From Halalkalirubrum salinum (GTDB lineage: Archaea > Halobacteriota > Halobacteria > Halobacteriales > Haloferacaceae): 51,457 nt of DNA. The notes beneath the pieces are model-generated. The model was given only the letters and a program-made list of their open reading frames with translations. It did not search any database and was not told the DNA's origin. The position numbers and the translations under genes were made by a program. The stretch is from NCBI RefSeq assembly GCF_005543295.1, contig NZ_SRSG01000053.1, positions 1 through 51,457 of the forward strand. Reading direction: 5' to 3'. Below, piece after piece: positions 34,144 to 42,801 of this stretch (position 1 is the stretch's first letter; each line of letters opens with the position of its first letter).

Positions 34144-35376
34144 ATGGCCAAGGACTACGCTGACTTACACGACCCGAACGCGGAGTACACCATGCGCGAG
34201 CTATCAGGCGAAACGATGGGTGTCACCGCCTCGCGGGGCGGCGATCGCGACGTCGAGATTACCGACATCCAGACGACGATGATCGACGGCAACTTCCCGT
34301 GGACACTGGTGCGCGTGTACACTGACGCGGGGATCGTCGGCACCGGCGAAGCGTACTGGGGTGCGGGCGTTCCTGAGCTCATCCAGCGGATGAAGCCATT
34401 CGTGATCGGCGAAAATCCCCTCGACATCGATCGGCTCTACGAGCACCTGATTCAGAAGATGTCTGGAGAAGGCTCGGTCGAAGGTGTTACCGTGACCGCG
34501 ATCTCGGGAGTCGAAATCGCGCTGCACGACGTCGCCGGGAAGATCCTCGACGTGCCAGCCTATCAGCTACTCGGGGGCAAGTACCGCGATCACATGCGGG
34601 TGTACTGTGACTGTCACACCGAGGAGGAAGCCGATCCCGACGCGTGTGCAGACGAAGCCGAACGCGTCGTCGACGAGCTGGGATACGACGCGCTGAAATT
34701 CGATCTCGACGTTCCCTCTGGGCTCGAAAAAGATCGCGCGAACCGCCACCTCCGTCCGGGCGAGATCCGTCACAAGGCCGAGATCGTCGAGAAGGTGACA
34801 GAGCGGGTCAAAGACAAAGCGGACGTGGCCTTCGACTGCCACTGGACGTTTTCGGGCGGCTCCGCAAAGCGGCTCGCCGCAGCGATCGAAGACTACGATG
34901 TCTGGTGGCTCGAAGACCCCGTGCCGCCGGAGAACCTCAAAGTCCAAGAGGAGGTCACGAAATCGACGATCACGCCGATCACGGTCGGTGAGAACCGCTA
35001 CCGCGTGACCGAGCAACGGCGGTTGCTCGAAAACCAGGCCGTCGACATCATCGCTCCGGACATGCCGAAGGTTGGCGGGATGCGTGAAACGCGAAAGATC
35101 GCCGACGTTGCGAACCAGTACTACGTGCCGGTCGCGATGCACAACGTCTCGAGTCCGATCGCGACAATGGCATCTGCACACGTCGGGGCAGCGATTCCGA
35201 ACTCGCTGGCGGTCGAGTACCACAGCTACGAACTCGGCTGGTGGGAGGATCTGGTCGAAGAGGATGTCATCGAAGACGGCTACATCGAGATTCCGGAGGA
35301 GCCAGGGCTCGGGGTCACGTTGGATATGGACGCCGTCGAGGAGCATATGGTCGATGGCGAGACGTTATTCGACTGA
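34144..35376 (+). CDS. Enolase-superfamily sugar-acid dehydratase (gluconate/xylonate type)
   Basis: 410 residues. N-terminal capping domain 1-155 (TLVRVYTDAGIVGTGEAYWGAG), then the barrel: KFDLD (about 182), metal ligands Asp in VAFDCHWTFSGG (about 238), Glu in WWLEDPVPPEN (about 263) and Glu in TVGENRYR (about 283), and the catalytic His in VAMHNVSSP (about 336). This fits mandelate racemase-type dehydratases that make 2-keto-3-deoxy sugar acids in the haloarchaeal semi-phosphorylative Entner-Doudoroff pathway; gluconate dehydratase (GnaD) and xylonate dehydratase (XacD) are both close. I cannot separate them from sequence alone. Its last codons are copied in the repeats that follow. Confidence 0.88.
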   Translation: MAKDYADLHDPNAEYTMRELSGETMGVTASRGGDRDVEITDIQTTMIDGNFPWTLVRVYTDAGIVGTGEAYWGAGVPELIQRMKPFVIGENPLDIDRLYEHLIQKMSGEGSVEGVTVTAISGVEIALHDVAGKILDVPAYQLLGGKYRDHMRVYCDCHTEEEADPDACADEAERVVDELGYDALKFDLDVPSGLEKDRANRHLRPGEIRHKAEIVEKVTERVKDKADVAFDCHWTFSGGSAKRLAAAIEDYDVWWLEDPVPPENLKVQEEVTKSTITPITVGENRYRVTEQRRLLENQAVDIIAPDMPKVGGMRETRKIADVANQYYVPVAMHNVSSPIATMASAHVGAAIPNSLAVEYHSYELGWWEDLVEEDVIEDGYIEIPEEPGLGVTLDMDAVEEHMVDGETLFD

Positions 35377-35545
35377 GCGAAAGCGAGGTCGGACTCGCTG
35401 AGCTTGTCTCAGCATTGTTCGACTGAACGGAGTGAAGTCGAGTCAGTGAATCTCTGATTCACATTTATTTGACTGGGCGAAAGCGAAGTCAAGTTAGTGA
35501 ATCTCTGATTCACGTTTATTCGACTGAACGGAGTGAAGTCAGGCC
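35367..35545. repeat. Four imperfect ~50-bp repeats copied from the 3' end of the dehydratase gene
   Basis: Units start at about 35370, 35420, 35470 and 35521, each with CGACTG (first unit: the last codons FD-stop of the gene) followed by a GAGTGAAGTC- or GCGAAAGCGA-like stretch and a hairpin. Hairpins: GCTGAG-CTTGT-CTCAGC in unit 1, GTGAATC-TCT-GATTCAC in units 2 and 3. Stems differ in sequence but stay paired. May terminate transcription. The remainder of the gap to 35691 shows nothing. Confidence 0.85.
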
Positions 35546-35691
35546 TGTACAGCGCGTATTCACATCAGCCGATCGAACTACGCCCGATCGACCGACGCGA
35601 AAGACCAGACGCTCTCAGACGGATCGAAACACGAAATATCAATAATCGACAATCTCGAAAATAGCGTCGAGCGACGGGATCGGCGATCGGG

Positions 35692-36930
35692 CTACTGCTC
35701 AGTCGGTGCCGCGAGATCGTCGACAGAGAAGTCCTCCTGCATCAGGACCTCTTTTTGATCGCCGACGTAGACCTGTTCGCGCATGAGCTGTTTGTAGGCG
35801 CTCTGTGCGGCGAGGTTACCGATGAGGACGCCACCGACGATCTTGCCGTCTTTGAGCGCGACACGACGCCATTCAGTGTCAGAGAACTTCCGCTCGACGG
35901 AGTCGTCGCCGAGCGTTGGGTGGCCAAACGAGAGGAACGGGAAGTCAAAGTGGGTAATTGAATACGACGACACCCACCTGAACTCCTCGCTTTCGGGATT
36001 GACCATGTTCCGTGCGGCGACCGTCCCCTGTTCTTTCGCCGAGCCCCACGAGCCGTTCTGGGCGCGCTCGCCCAGAATGAGGTCGTGGAACTGTGTGAGA
36101 TCGCCTGCAGCATACACATCCTCGACGGAGCTTTGCATGTACTCGTCGACGACGATTCCGTTGTCGAGTTTGATATCGGTGTCTTCGAGGATCTCGGTGT
36201 TGAAGTTCAGGCCGATCGCAATGCCAACGAAGTCTGCCTCGTAGCGGTCGCCGTTGGGGTCGATCGCAGCGGTCACGTGGCCGTCGTCGTCGACCTCGAA
36301 GCGATCAACGCCGCTTTCGAATACCGGCTCAACGCCGCGTTCACGCATGGCGTCGTGCATGATCTCTGCGCCCTCTTCGCTCAGCGCGTAACGCCACCAG
36401 GCGTTGCCGCGCATGAGGTACTTCCCGGAGACGTCCTGTGCGCCACAGATCGCTGCCAAGTCGATCCCGAGCAGGCCCGCCCCAACAACGACCGCGTTGT
36501 CGGCAGCTTCCATCCCCGCTTTGATTTTTCGGGCATCTTGGAACGTCCAAAAGTGACTGATTCCGTCGGCATCGGAGTTCTCAACCGGCAGCTGCGTCGG
36601 CGTCCCGCCGGTCGCGACGAGGAGTTTGTCGTACTCGATCGTCTCGCCCTCGTGGGTGCCGACAGTATGCGCGCCTGTGTCGATACCGGTAACGAGTGTG
36701 TTGAGACGAAGGTCGATATCTCGGTCGTCGTACCACGACTCGTCGTGGATCGAGATTGGTGCCTCAGGGAGTTTGCCTTTCGCGAACTCCTTGATGAGAA
36801 TCCGGTTGTACAATGCCTCGCCTTCGTCGGTGATGACAGTGATGTCGGCCTCGGGGGCTTCCTCCCGCAGTGTCTCCGCGGCCGAACTGCCCGCGATCCC
36901 GTCGCCGATGATCACATACGACGCTGTCAT
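35692..36930 (-). CDS. FAD-dependent NAD(P)H oxidoreductase (rubredoxin/nitrite-reductase-type)
   Basis: 412 residues from the ATG complementary to 36928-36930 (MTASYVIIGDGIAGSSAAE). FAD-binding GxGxxG (IGDGIAGS), second dinucleotide site AVVVGAGLLGIDLAA (about 150), FAD ribityl motif VYAAGDLTQF (about 290), and a C-terminal domain about 320-412. It belongs to the pyridine nucleotide-disulphide oxidoreductase group that also includes rubredoxin reductase and the FAD domain of NirB. No redox-active Cys pair is seen. Electron acceptor unknown. The open frame upstream of the ATG is not protein-like. Divergent from the gene at 37079. Confidence 0.85.
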   Translation of the reverse strand: MTASYVIIGDGIAGSSAAETLREEAPEADITVITDEGEALYNRILIKEFAKGKLPEAPISIHDESWYDDRDIDLRLNTLVTGIDTGAHTVGTHEGETIEYDKLLVATGGTPTQLPVENSDADGISHFWTFQDARKIKAGMEAADNAVVVGAGLLGIDLAAICGAQDVSGKYLMRGNAWWRYALSEEGAEIMHDAMRERGVEPVFESGVDRFEVDDDGHVTAAIDPNGDRYEADFVGIAIGLNFNTEILEDTDIKLDNGIVVDEYMQSSVEDVYAAGDLTQFHDLILGERAQNGSWGSAKEQGTVAARNMVNPESEEFRWVSSYSITHFDFPFLSFGHPTLGDDSVERKFSDTEWRRVALKDGKIVGGVLIGNLAAQSAYKQLMREQVYVGDQKEVLMQEDFSVDDLAAPTEQ

Positions 36931-37078
36931 GGTGGGGCGTTCGTATTCGGGGTTAATGTGGGTTGCTATTAACTGATCAATAGTGAGAGAATAACACACC
37001 CGCTATTTTTTATTTCTACTATGCGAAGTTCTCTAGAGCGTACTGTTCAAGTTGGCGCAGACCATATTTGCAGTATAG

Positions 37079-37684
37079 ATGAAAATTCACCAGAATCCGC
37101 GACACTGGGCGGCAAAAAAGGCGCTAACGACGCCAGGAATCGCGTCAGTCGCCAACTACGGCCTCGTCAAACTCCACACGCGGATCTTCCTCGGGAAAGC
37201 CGAGGAAGCACACCGAGAGGAACGCCGCGAGCACCTCGACGACTTTTTCGACGCCACAATGGGCACCTACGTGGCGGCCCTTCAAGCGGGCTACTCGGAG
37301 GCCCAGGCTCGCGAGATAACCCACATTCAGGCCAACTTCGACTTCTTCAACCATGGATGGACGGAGATGATGGAGATCCCCGGCGACGAACTCGAAGCAC
37401 ACTATCGCCGATACGACGAGTTCTTTACCGAACACGGGATTACGATCGACGACCCACTCGGAGACTTCCGACTATCGAGCGGGATCGCGGAGGCACCTTC
37501 GACGCCTGAAAAGCTCGAAACGCCGGAGTACGAGAACGCGATCGCCGGCTTTTCGGACGACGTGTACACCGAAACCGAGGATGGCGAAATCGTCGTGGGC
37601 GGGACTGCCGAGCCAAAAGAGGTCGATCCGACGAAGGCCCCCGGCGTTCCCTCCGGAGACGCTGACGGCGAAGCGAACGCGTAG
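37079..37684 (+). CDS. Conserved haloarchaeal protein (DUF6149-like)
   Basis: 201 residues. Starts MKIHQNPRHWAAKKALTTPG, a basic N-terminus, then a helical domain with many aromatic and charged residues (RREHLDDFFDATMGTYVAAL; ANFDFFNHGWTEMMEIPGDE) and a disordered acidic tail of about 70 residues. I recall this as the haloarchaeal family DUF6149, without known function. A CTATTTTTTATTTC tract just upstream (about 37003-37016) may be its TATA element. It is followed by a 27-bp tandem duplication. Confidence 0.8.
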   Translation: MKIHQNPRHWAAKKALTTPGIASVANYGLVKLHTRIFLGKAEEAHREERREHLDDFFDATMGTYVAALQAGYSEAQAREITHIQANFDFFNHGWTEMMEIPGDELEAHYRRYDEFFTEHGITIDDPLGDFRLSSGIAEAPSTPEKLETPEYENAIAGFSDDVYTETEDGEIVVGGTAEPKEVDPTKAPGVPSGDADGEANA

Positions 37685-37735
37685 GCATCGACGACTGACG
37701 CGATCGAGTAGCCATCGACGACTGACGCGATCGAG
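37682..37735. repeat. 27-bp tandem duplication
   Basis: Two copies of TAG[G/C]CATCGACGACTGACGCGATCGAG lie head to tail directly behind the stop codon of the preceding gene; the second is followed by TGACTGG. The copies differ at one base. It lies in an otherwise short intergenic gap. Confidence 0.85.
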
Positions 37736-37780
37736 TGACTGGAACGCGACGTTTAACCGATCGCCGCGAATACACGAGGT

Positions 37781-38332
37781 ATGGCCCAACCACGCGTCCC
37801 TGGTGGACGTGGCGAGGAGATCGACCTCCCCTGTGGAGAGACGGTCACGGTCAGGGAGTTCGACCTCGGGATGCGAGAGTTCGCGTGTGACTGCGGAGCG
37901 GTCCATGCAGTCGTCATGGACGTCCATCCGCCCGATCGCTTTCTGCCAGAGTTTCTCGTCGGGGTACTCCAGGAGGCGATCGAGACGACGAGCGAAGAGA
38001 TGCCGGAGTTCGGCACCCCACACCTTATGGGAATTGTTCTGGAGGAGTTTCCAAATCGCGTCGTCGCGACGGATGCGAGCAACGACCAGGATGTTGGCTT
38101 TTCGATGTTGTGGCTCACCGATTTCGACTCGCGACGGCTCCACGAGGTAATCGTCGAGCTCGTAATCGAGCTAATGGAGCACGCGGTAAGCCACGGCTCC
38201 GACGATCAGGCGCTTACACAGTTCGAACAGCAGATGCTCGAGTTTGACGTGAGTGAGTTCGTCACGCAGTACCGCGATCAGCGAGATCTCAGCGACGAAG
38301 ACGTGTACACACAGGGCACGCAAGGCGTCTGA
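37781..38332 (+). CDS. Conserved haloarchaeal protein (DUF5815-like)
   Basis: 183 residues. N-terminal beta segment with a Cys-x-Cys-x4-His (FACDCGAVHAVVMDVHPPDR), possibly metal-binding, then a long helical region (FLPEFLVGVLQEAIETTSEE; HEVIVELVIELMEHAVSHGS) and an acidic end. I recall DUF5815 for this arrangement, not certain. No function is known. It lies upstream of a small winged-helix protein and carB. Confidence 0.78.
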   Translation: MAQPRVPGGRGEEIDLPCGETVTVREFDLGMREFACDCGAVHAVVMDVHPPDRFLPEFLVGVLQEAIETTSEEMPEFGTPHLMGIVLEEFPNRVVATDASNDQDVGFSMLWLTDFDSRRLHEVIVELVIELMEHAVSHGSDDQALTQFEQQMLEFDVSEFVTQYRDQRDLSDEDVYTQGTQGV

Positions 38333-38379
38333 CAGCCGTCTTACGTAGGTTGAAGTCCGATTAGGCCTATGTATGACGT

Positions 38380-38595
38380 ATGCGCGCCCAAAACGCCGAA
38401 TTTGAACGGCTACGAGGTGTGCTTGCCGAGGCTGATGAGCCGTTGACTGCACGCGAGATTATGTCGCTCCTCGAAGAGCACGACGAGGAACCCTTCGAGA
38501 GCGCCCACACTGTCGCCACTATTCTGGGTCGGCGAGCCCAACGCGGTGAGGTAACTGTTATTTCCGATCGCCCGTACCGCTACCGGCTTCCGTAG
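38380..38595 (+). CDS. Small winged-helix protein
   Basis: 71 residues: ERLRGVLAEADEPLTAREIM as the first helices of a winged-helix, SAHTVATILGRRAQRGEVTV as recognition helix plus wing. It is a complete small DNA-binding domain without an effector part. It sits 180 bp upstream of carB in the same orientation. Could be a regulator of nearby genes; no evidence of a target. Confidence 0.7.
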   Translation: MRAQNAEFERLRGVLAEADEPLTAREIMSLLEEHDEEPFESAHTVATILGRRAQRGEVTVISDRPYRYRLP

Positions 38596-38698
38596 GACCA
38601 CACCACGTGCCACAGCGGGAGCGGCTTGGGAAACCCACAGCAGCCACAATTGCGATCAAATTGGAGTACACCGGCAGCAATCCGTGACAACCGCTGTC

Positions 38699-38727
38699 TT
38701 ACGAAATACAAACTCTCGTTACGAAAT
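38699..38727 (+). promoter_or_regulatory. Direct repeat TTACGAAAT in the carB promoter region
   Basis: TTACGAAAT occurs at 38699-38707 and again at 38719-38727, exactly 20 bp apart, i.e. on the same face of the helix. They lie 50-80 bp upstream of the carB ATG, just above an AT-rich TTATTACG tract (38748). They may be binding sites of a regulator of carB. Confidence 0.45.
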
Positions 38728-38776
38728 TCGTATCTTTTCGCCGGGCTTATTACGATGAGCGTACTCCACTCCGCTA

Positions 38777-41700
38777 ATGAGCGACGAGACGACTCAGACG
38801 ATCGCTGCGGACACGGACGTGAAGTCCGGGGAAGACAGAACGATCCTGCTGATCGGGAGCGGGCCGATCCAGATCGGTCAGGCTGCCGAGTTCGACTATT
38901 CGGGCGCACAGGCGTGCCGAGCGCTCCAGGAGGAAGGCGCACGAGTCGTCCTCGTCAATTCGAACCCCGCAACCATCATGACCGATCCCGACATGGCCGA
39001 TCGAGTCTACATCGAGCCGATCACCCCTGAGGCGATCGCCGAGATCATCGAGACCGAACAGCCAGACGGGGTCATCGCCGGACTGGGTGGACAAACTGGC
39101 CTGAATGTCACCGCCGAACTCGCCGAACAGGGCATCCTAGAGGAATACGACGTTGATATTCTGGGCACACCGTTGGATACGATCTACGCCACCGAAGATC
39201 GCGATCTATTCAGAAAACGGATGGAAAAAATCGGCGAGCCGGTCCCCAAGTCGACGACGATCTCTCTCGACGAGGGTGAGTCTGTCACTGACTTCGACGA
39301 GGAGGCCTTCCGCAATCGCGTCCAGGACGCCGTTGATACGGTTGGTGGACTGCCCGTCATCGCGCGGACGACGTACACCCTCGGGGGTTCGGGTTCGGGC
39401 GTCGTCGACGAGTTCGACGAGCTGGTCGAACGGGTTCGCAAGGGACTTCGCCTGTCGCGTAACAGCGAGGTACTCGTTACCGAATCGATCGCCGGCTGGG
39501 TCGAACTCGAATACGAGGTGATGCGGGACGCAGCGAACTCCTGTATCATCATCTGTAACATGGAGAACATCGACCCGATGGGCATCCACACGGGCGAATC
39601 TACGGTCGTGACGCCGTCGCAGGTCATCCCAGATGACGGCCACCAAGAGATGCGCGACGCGGCGCTCGGCGTCATCCGCGAGCTCGGCATCCAGGGCGGT
39701 TGTAACATCCAGTTCGCGTGGCGCGACGACGGGACACCGGGCGGCGAATACCGCGTCGTCGAAGTGAACCCTCGGGTGTCGCGCTCGTCCGCGCTTGCTT
39801 CGAAGGCAACAGGATATCCGATCGCCCGCGTCACGGCGAAGGTCGCACTCGGCAAGAATCTCCACGAGATCGAAAACGAAATTACCGGCGAGACGACCGC
39901 GGCATTCGAGCCAGCGATCGACTACATTGTCACCAAGGTGCCGCGGTGGCCGATCGACAAGTTCGACGATGTCGACTTCAAACTCGGGACCGCGATGAAA
40001 TCGACCGGCGAGGCGATGGCGATCGGCAGGAACTTCGAAGAGAGCCTGCTGAAGGCGCTTCGCTCCTCAGAGTACGATCCCGCTGTTAACTGGGGAGATG
40101 TCGACGACGACACGCTCGAAACCGAGTATCTCGAACGTCCCTCGCCCGATCGGCCCTACGCGATTTTCGAGGCGTTCGATCGCGGCTACACAGTTGAGGC
40201 AGTCGAAGCGCTGACCGGGATCATGCCGTGGTACCTCGAGCGGTTCAAGCGCGTAAGCGATTCCGCCCAGGGCGCAGCGGAGGGCAATTTCGCACAGGCG
40301 GCGACCGCTGGCCACACTAACGCCGAGATCGCGGCGATCGCTGGCGGCATCGACGTCGACACCATCGAACAGGACGTCCCCGGTCGGACGTACAAACAGG
40401 TCGACACCTGTGCGGGCGAGTTCGCCGCACAGACGCCATACTACTACTCTGCACGGCAGTCTGAGTTTAACCGTGGACCACTGAAAGGCAAGGCGGCAGC
40501 GGGCGAGCTCGTCGTGGACAAGGAGATCGACAGCGTGGTCGTCGTCGGCGGCGGTCCGATTCGGATCGGCCAGGGCGTCGAATTCGACTACTGTTCGGTC
40601 CACGCGATCCAGGCGCTCAGAGAGCTTGGTGTCGAAGCTCACGTGGTCAACAACAACCCCGAAACGGTCTCAACAGATTACGACACCTCCGATGGGTTGT
40701 TCTTCGATCCGATTACCGCAGAGGAGGTCGCCGACGTAGCCGAGGCGACCGGCGCGGACGGCGTCATGGTCCAGTTCGGCGGGCAGACTTCGGTGAACAT
40801 CGGCGAACCGCTGGAAGATGAGATCCAGCGCCGCGGCCTCGACTGTGAGATCATGGGGACGACCGTCGAGGCGATGGACCTCGCGGAGGACCGCGATCGG
40901 TTCAACGCGCTCATGGACGACCTCGGAATCGCCCAGCCGAAAGGCGGGACCGCGACCTCCGAAGCCGAAGCACTAGAGCTTGCACACGAACTCGGGTATC
41001 CCGTGCTCGTCCGTCCGAGCTACGTGCTCGGCGGCCGCGCGATGCGGGTCGTCCACGACGACGCCGAGTTGGAACACTACATCGAGGAAGCGGTCCGTGT
41101 CAGCCCCGATAAGCCGATCCTCGTCGATCAGTTCCTCGCAGACGCGATCGAACTCGACGTGGACGCGGTTTCAGACGGCGAAGACGTCCTCATCGGTGGC
41201 GTGATGGAACACGTCGAAAGCGCGGGTGTTCACTCCGGAGACTCCGCGTGTATGATTCCGCCGCGTTCACTCGACAAAGCAACGCTCGCTCGAGTGCGCG
41301 ATGTAACAGAGGACATCGCGGGTGCGCTCGACACGATCGGGCTGTTGAACGTCCAGCTCGCGGTGAAAGACGGCGAGGTATACGTCCTCGAAGCGAACCC
41401 GCGCTCGTCGCGGACGGTCCCGTTCGTCTCGAAGGCAACCGGCGTCCCGATCGCAAAGCTCGCGGCGAAGGTAATGGCCGGCAAGTCCCTAGCTGAACTC
41501 GACGTGGACGAGCAAATCCCCGAAGACATAAGCGTCAAAGAGGTCGTCTTGCCGTTCGATCGGCTCCCGGGCAGCGATCCACGACTCGGGCCGGAGATGA
41601 AATCGACCGGTGAGGTCATGGGAACCGCCCAGACGTTCGGAAAAGCCTACGACAAAGCCCAGGATTCGGTGGGCAAGCCGGTCCCCCGCGAGGGCGTGGT

Positions 41701-42019
41701 CGCCCTTGACCTCTCTGCAGACGAGTTCCCAGATCCCGATACGCCGGAGGGCGAGGAGCTCGCAGACGGATTCGGCGAATTCTACGAGTTCTCCGAGGCA
41801 GTCGATCTGATCGACGCCGCCCGCAGCGGCGAACTCGACCTCATCATCTCGCGGGATCGCGACCTGCTGGAGGTCGCTGTCGAAGAGGAGATCACCTACT
41901 TCTCGACGAAAGCAAGTGCACGGGCGGCACTCGAAGCCCGGCGTGCAAAAGACGAGCCGATCGATGTCCTCGCTGTCTCCGATCGCCCACGTAACGTCGG
42001 GACGTGGGGCGGTGACTGA
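38777..42019 (+). CDS. carB: Carbamoyl-phosphate synthase large subunit
   Basis: 1080 residues, full length. Two homologous halves, each with a Rossmann-like start (LLIGSGPIQIGQAAEFDYSG near 22; VVVGGGPIRIGQGVEFDYCS near 590) and an ATP-grasp domain (YTLGGSGSG; SYVLGGRAMR). Between them is the oligomerisation domain. The C-terminus (about 940-1080) is the MGS-like allosteric domain (EFSEAVDLIDAARSGELDLI). It synthesises carbamoyl phosphate for pyrimidine and arginine formation together with the glutaminase CarA, which is not in this window. Single gene with its own promoter region (see direct repeats). Confidence 0.98.
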   Translation: MSDETTQTIAADTDVKSGEDRTILLIGSGPIQIGQAAEFDYSGAQACRALQEEGARVVLVNSNPATIMTDPDMADRVYIEPITPEAIAEIIETEQPDGVIAGLGGQTGLNVTAELAEQGILEEYDVDILGTPLDTIYATEDRDLFRKRMEKIGEPVPKSTTISLDEGESVTDFDEEAFRNRVQDAVDTVGGLPVIARTTYTLGGSGSGVVDEFDELVERVRKGLRLSRNSEVLVTESIAGWVELEYEVMRDAANSCIIICNMENIDPMGIHTGESTVVTPSQVIPDDGHQEMRDAALGVIRELGIQGGCNIQFAWRDDGTPGGEYRVVEVNPRVSRSSALASKATGYPIARVTAKVALGKNLHEIENEITGETTAAFEPAIDYIVTKVPRWPIDKFDDVDFKLGTAMKSTGEAMAIGRNFEESLLKALRSSEYDPAVNWGDVDDDTLETEYLERPSPDRPYAIFEAFDRGYTVEAVEALTGIMPWYLERFKRVSDSAQGAAEGNFAQAATAGHTNAEIAAIAGGIDVDTIEQDVPGRTYKQVDTCAGEFAAQTPYYYSARQSEFNRGPLKGKAAAGELVVDKEIDSVVVVGGGPIRIGQGVEFDYCSVHAIQALRELGVEAHVVNNNPETVSTDYDTSDGLFFDPITAEEVADVAEATGADGVMVQFGGQTSVNIGEPLEDEIQRRGLDCEIMGTTVEAMDLAEDRDRFNALMDDLGIAQPKGGTATSEAEALELAHELGYPVLVRPSYVLGGRAMRVVHDDAELEHYIEEAVRVSPDKPILVDQFLADAIELDVDAVSDGEDVLIGGVMEHVESAGVHSGDSACMIPPRSLDKATLARVRDVTEDIAGALDTIGLLNVQLAVKDGEVYVLEANPRSSRTVPFVSKATGVPIAKLAAKVMAGKSLAELDVDEQIPEDISVKEVVLPFDRLPGSDPRLGPEMKSTGEVMGTAQTFGKAYDKAQDSVGKPVPREGVVALDLSADEFPDPDTPEGEELADGFGEFYEFSEAVDLIDAARSGELDLIISRDRDLLEVAVEEEITYFSTKASARAALEARRAKDEPIDVLAVSDRPRNVGTWGGD

Positions 42020-42153
42020 CGCAGTCTGGCAAATCGGCTGTCCCTGGGTCAATTAGACCGTTCAGTGGTTGATACAAACAGTTCCTGTGGAATTACCTCA
42101 CATATATCGGTGAAAGCACCTTCTTTTTACACATGTAGCTGGACTTCCACTGT

Positions 42154-42762
42154 ATGAGTCATACGAGGTCGTCACGGGAGGCACCAAATCCGGCCGTCCG
42201 AGCGGTGTATGATGAGCTCGGTGCGCTCCTTGACCGCGGTGACGACGTGTTTGTTGAAGAGGGGCCGCCGCTCTTAGAGGATGCAATCGAACGCGACGGG
42301 TTCTTCGAGGGTGTGACGTCGGATTCCGCACCACCGGACGAGTACACCCGCGAGAAGGTGATCGGCGATCCGGGCGAACACGTCATCCGGTTCATGGAGT
42401 GGCCGCCCGAGTACACGCTGATGCCCCACGAGCACCACGGCCGCCCGTGTTTTGAAGTTCTCGTGGAAGGACACCTCGTGCTTTCTGATATGAAACAAAC
42501 CCGTGTCGGTGATAACGAGTTCACGTTCGATGTGATCGACTCAACGGTTGCCCAGCCCGGCGAATCGGCAGTCGTCGATCCCCGGAAAAACGAGATTCAC
42601 GCGGTTTACAGCCCGGTTCGGAGCAGGTCCCTGCACGTCTATCCCGAAGATGACTGGCGGGCCTACGGGTACGTCCACAAAAAAGAAGAGAATAACACCG
42701 ACATCTACGAGCGCCGTGAGTTCCAGCTCCGGGAGCCAGAGAACGGGCCGGACAATCAATAA
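42154..42762 (+). CDS. Cupin-fold protein, cysteine-dioxygenase-like
   Basis: 202 residues. Leader of about 60 helical residues, then a cupin core: PEYTLMPHEHHGRPCFEVLV with the H-x-H metal ligands and a downstream EIHAVYSPVRSRSLHVYPED with the third His. The order fits cysteine dioxygenase/PCO-like proteins, in which the iron is bound by three His. Substrate unknown; a thiol dioxygenase or regulatory cupin is possible. Monocistronic, facing nadK at its end. Confidence 0.72.
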   Translation: MSHTRSSREAPNPAVRAVYDELGALLDRGDDVFVEEGPPLLEDAIERDGFFEGVTSDSAPPDEYTREKVIGDPGEHVIRFMEWPPEYTLMPHEHHGRPCFEVLVEGHLVLSDMKQTRVGDNEFTFDVIDSTVAQPGESAVVDPRKNEIHAVYSPVRSRSLHVYPEDDWRAYGYVHKKEENNTDIYERREFQLREPENGPDNQ

Positions 42763-42801
42763 GCGACGAGAAAGCACACCGAACGATGTCAACAGCGCCG
42801 G

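Noticed and set aside
36085-36972. 295-residue plus-strand ORF opposite the FAD oxidoreductase
   Set aside because: Antisense shadow; the minus strand has clear Rossmann motifs.
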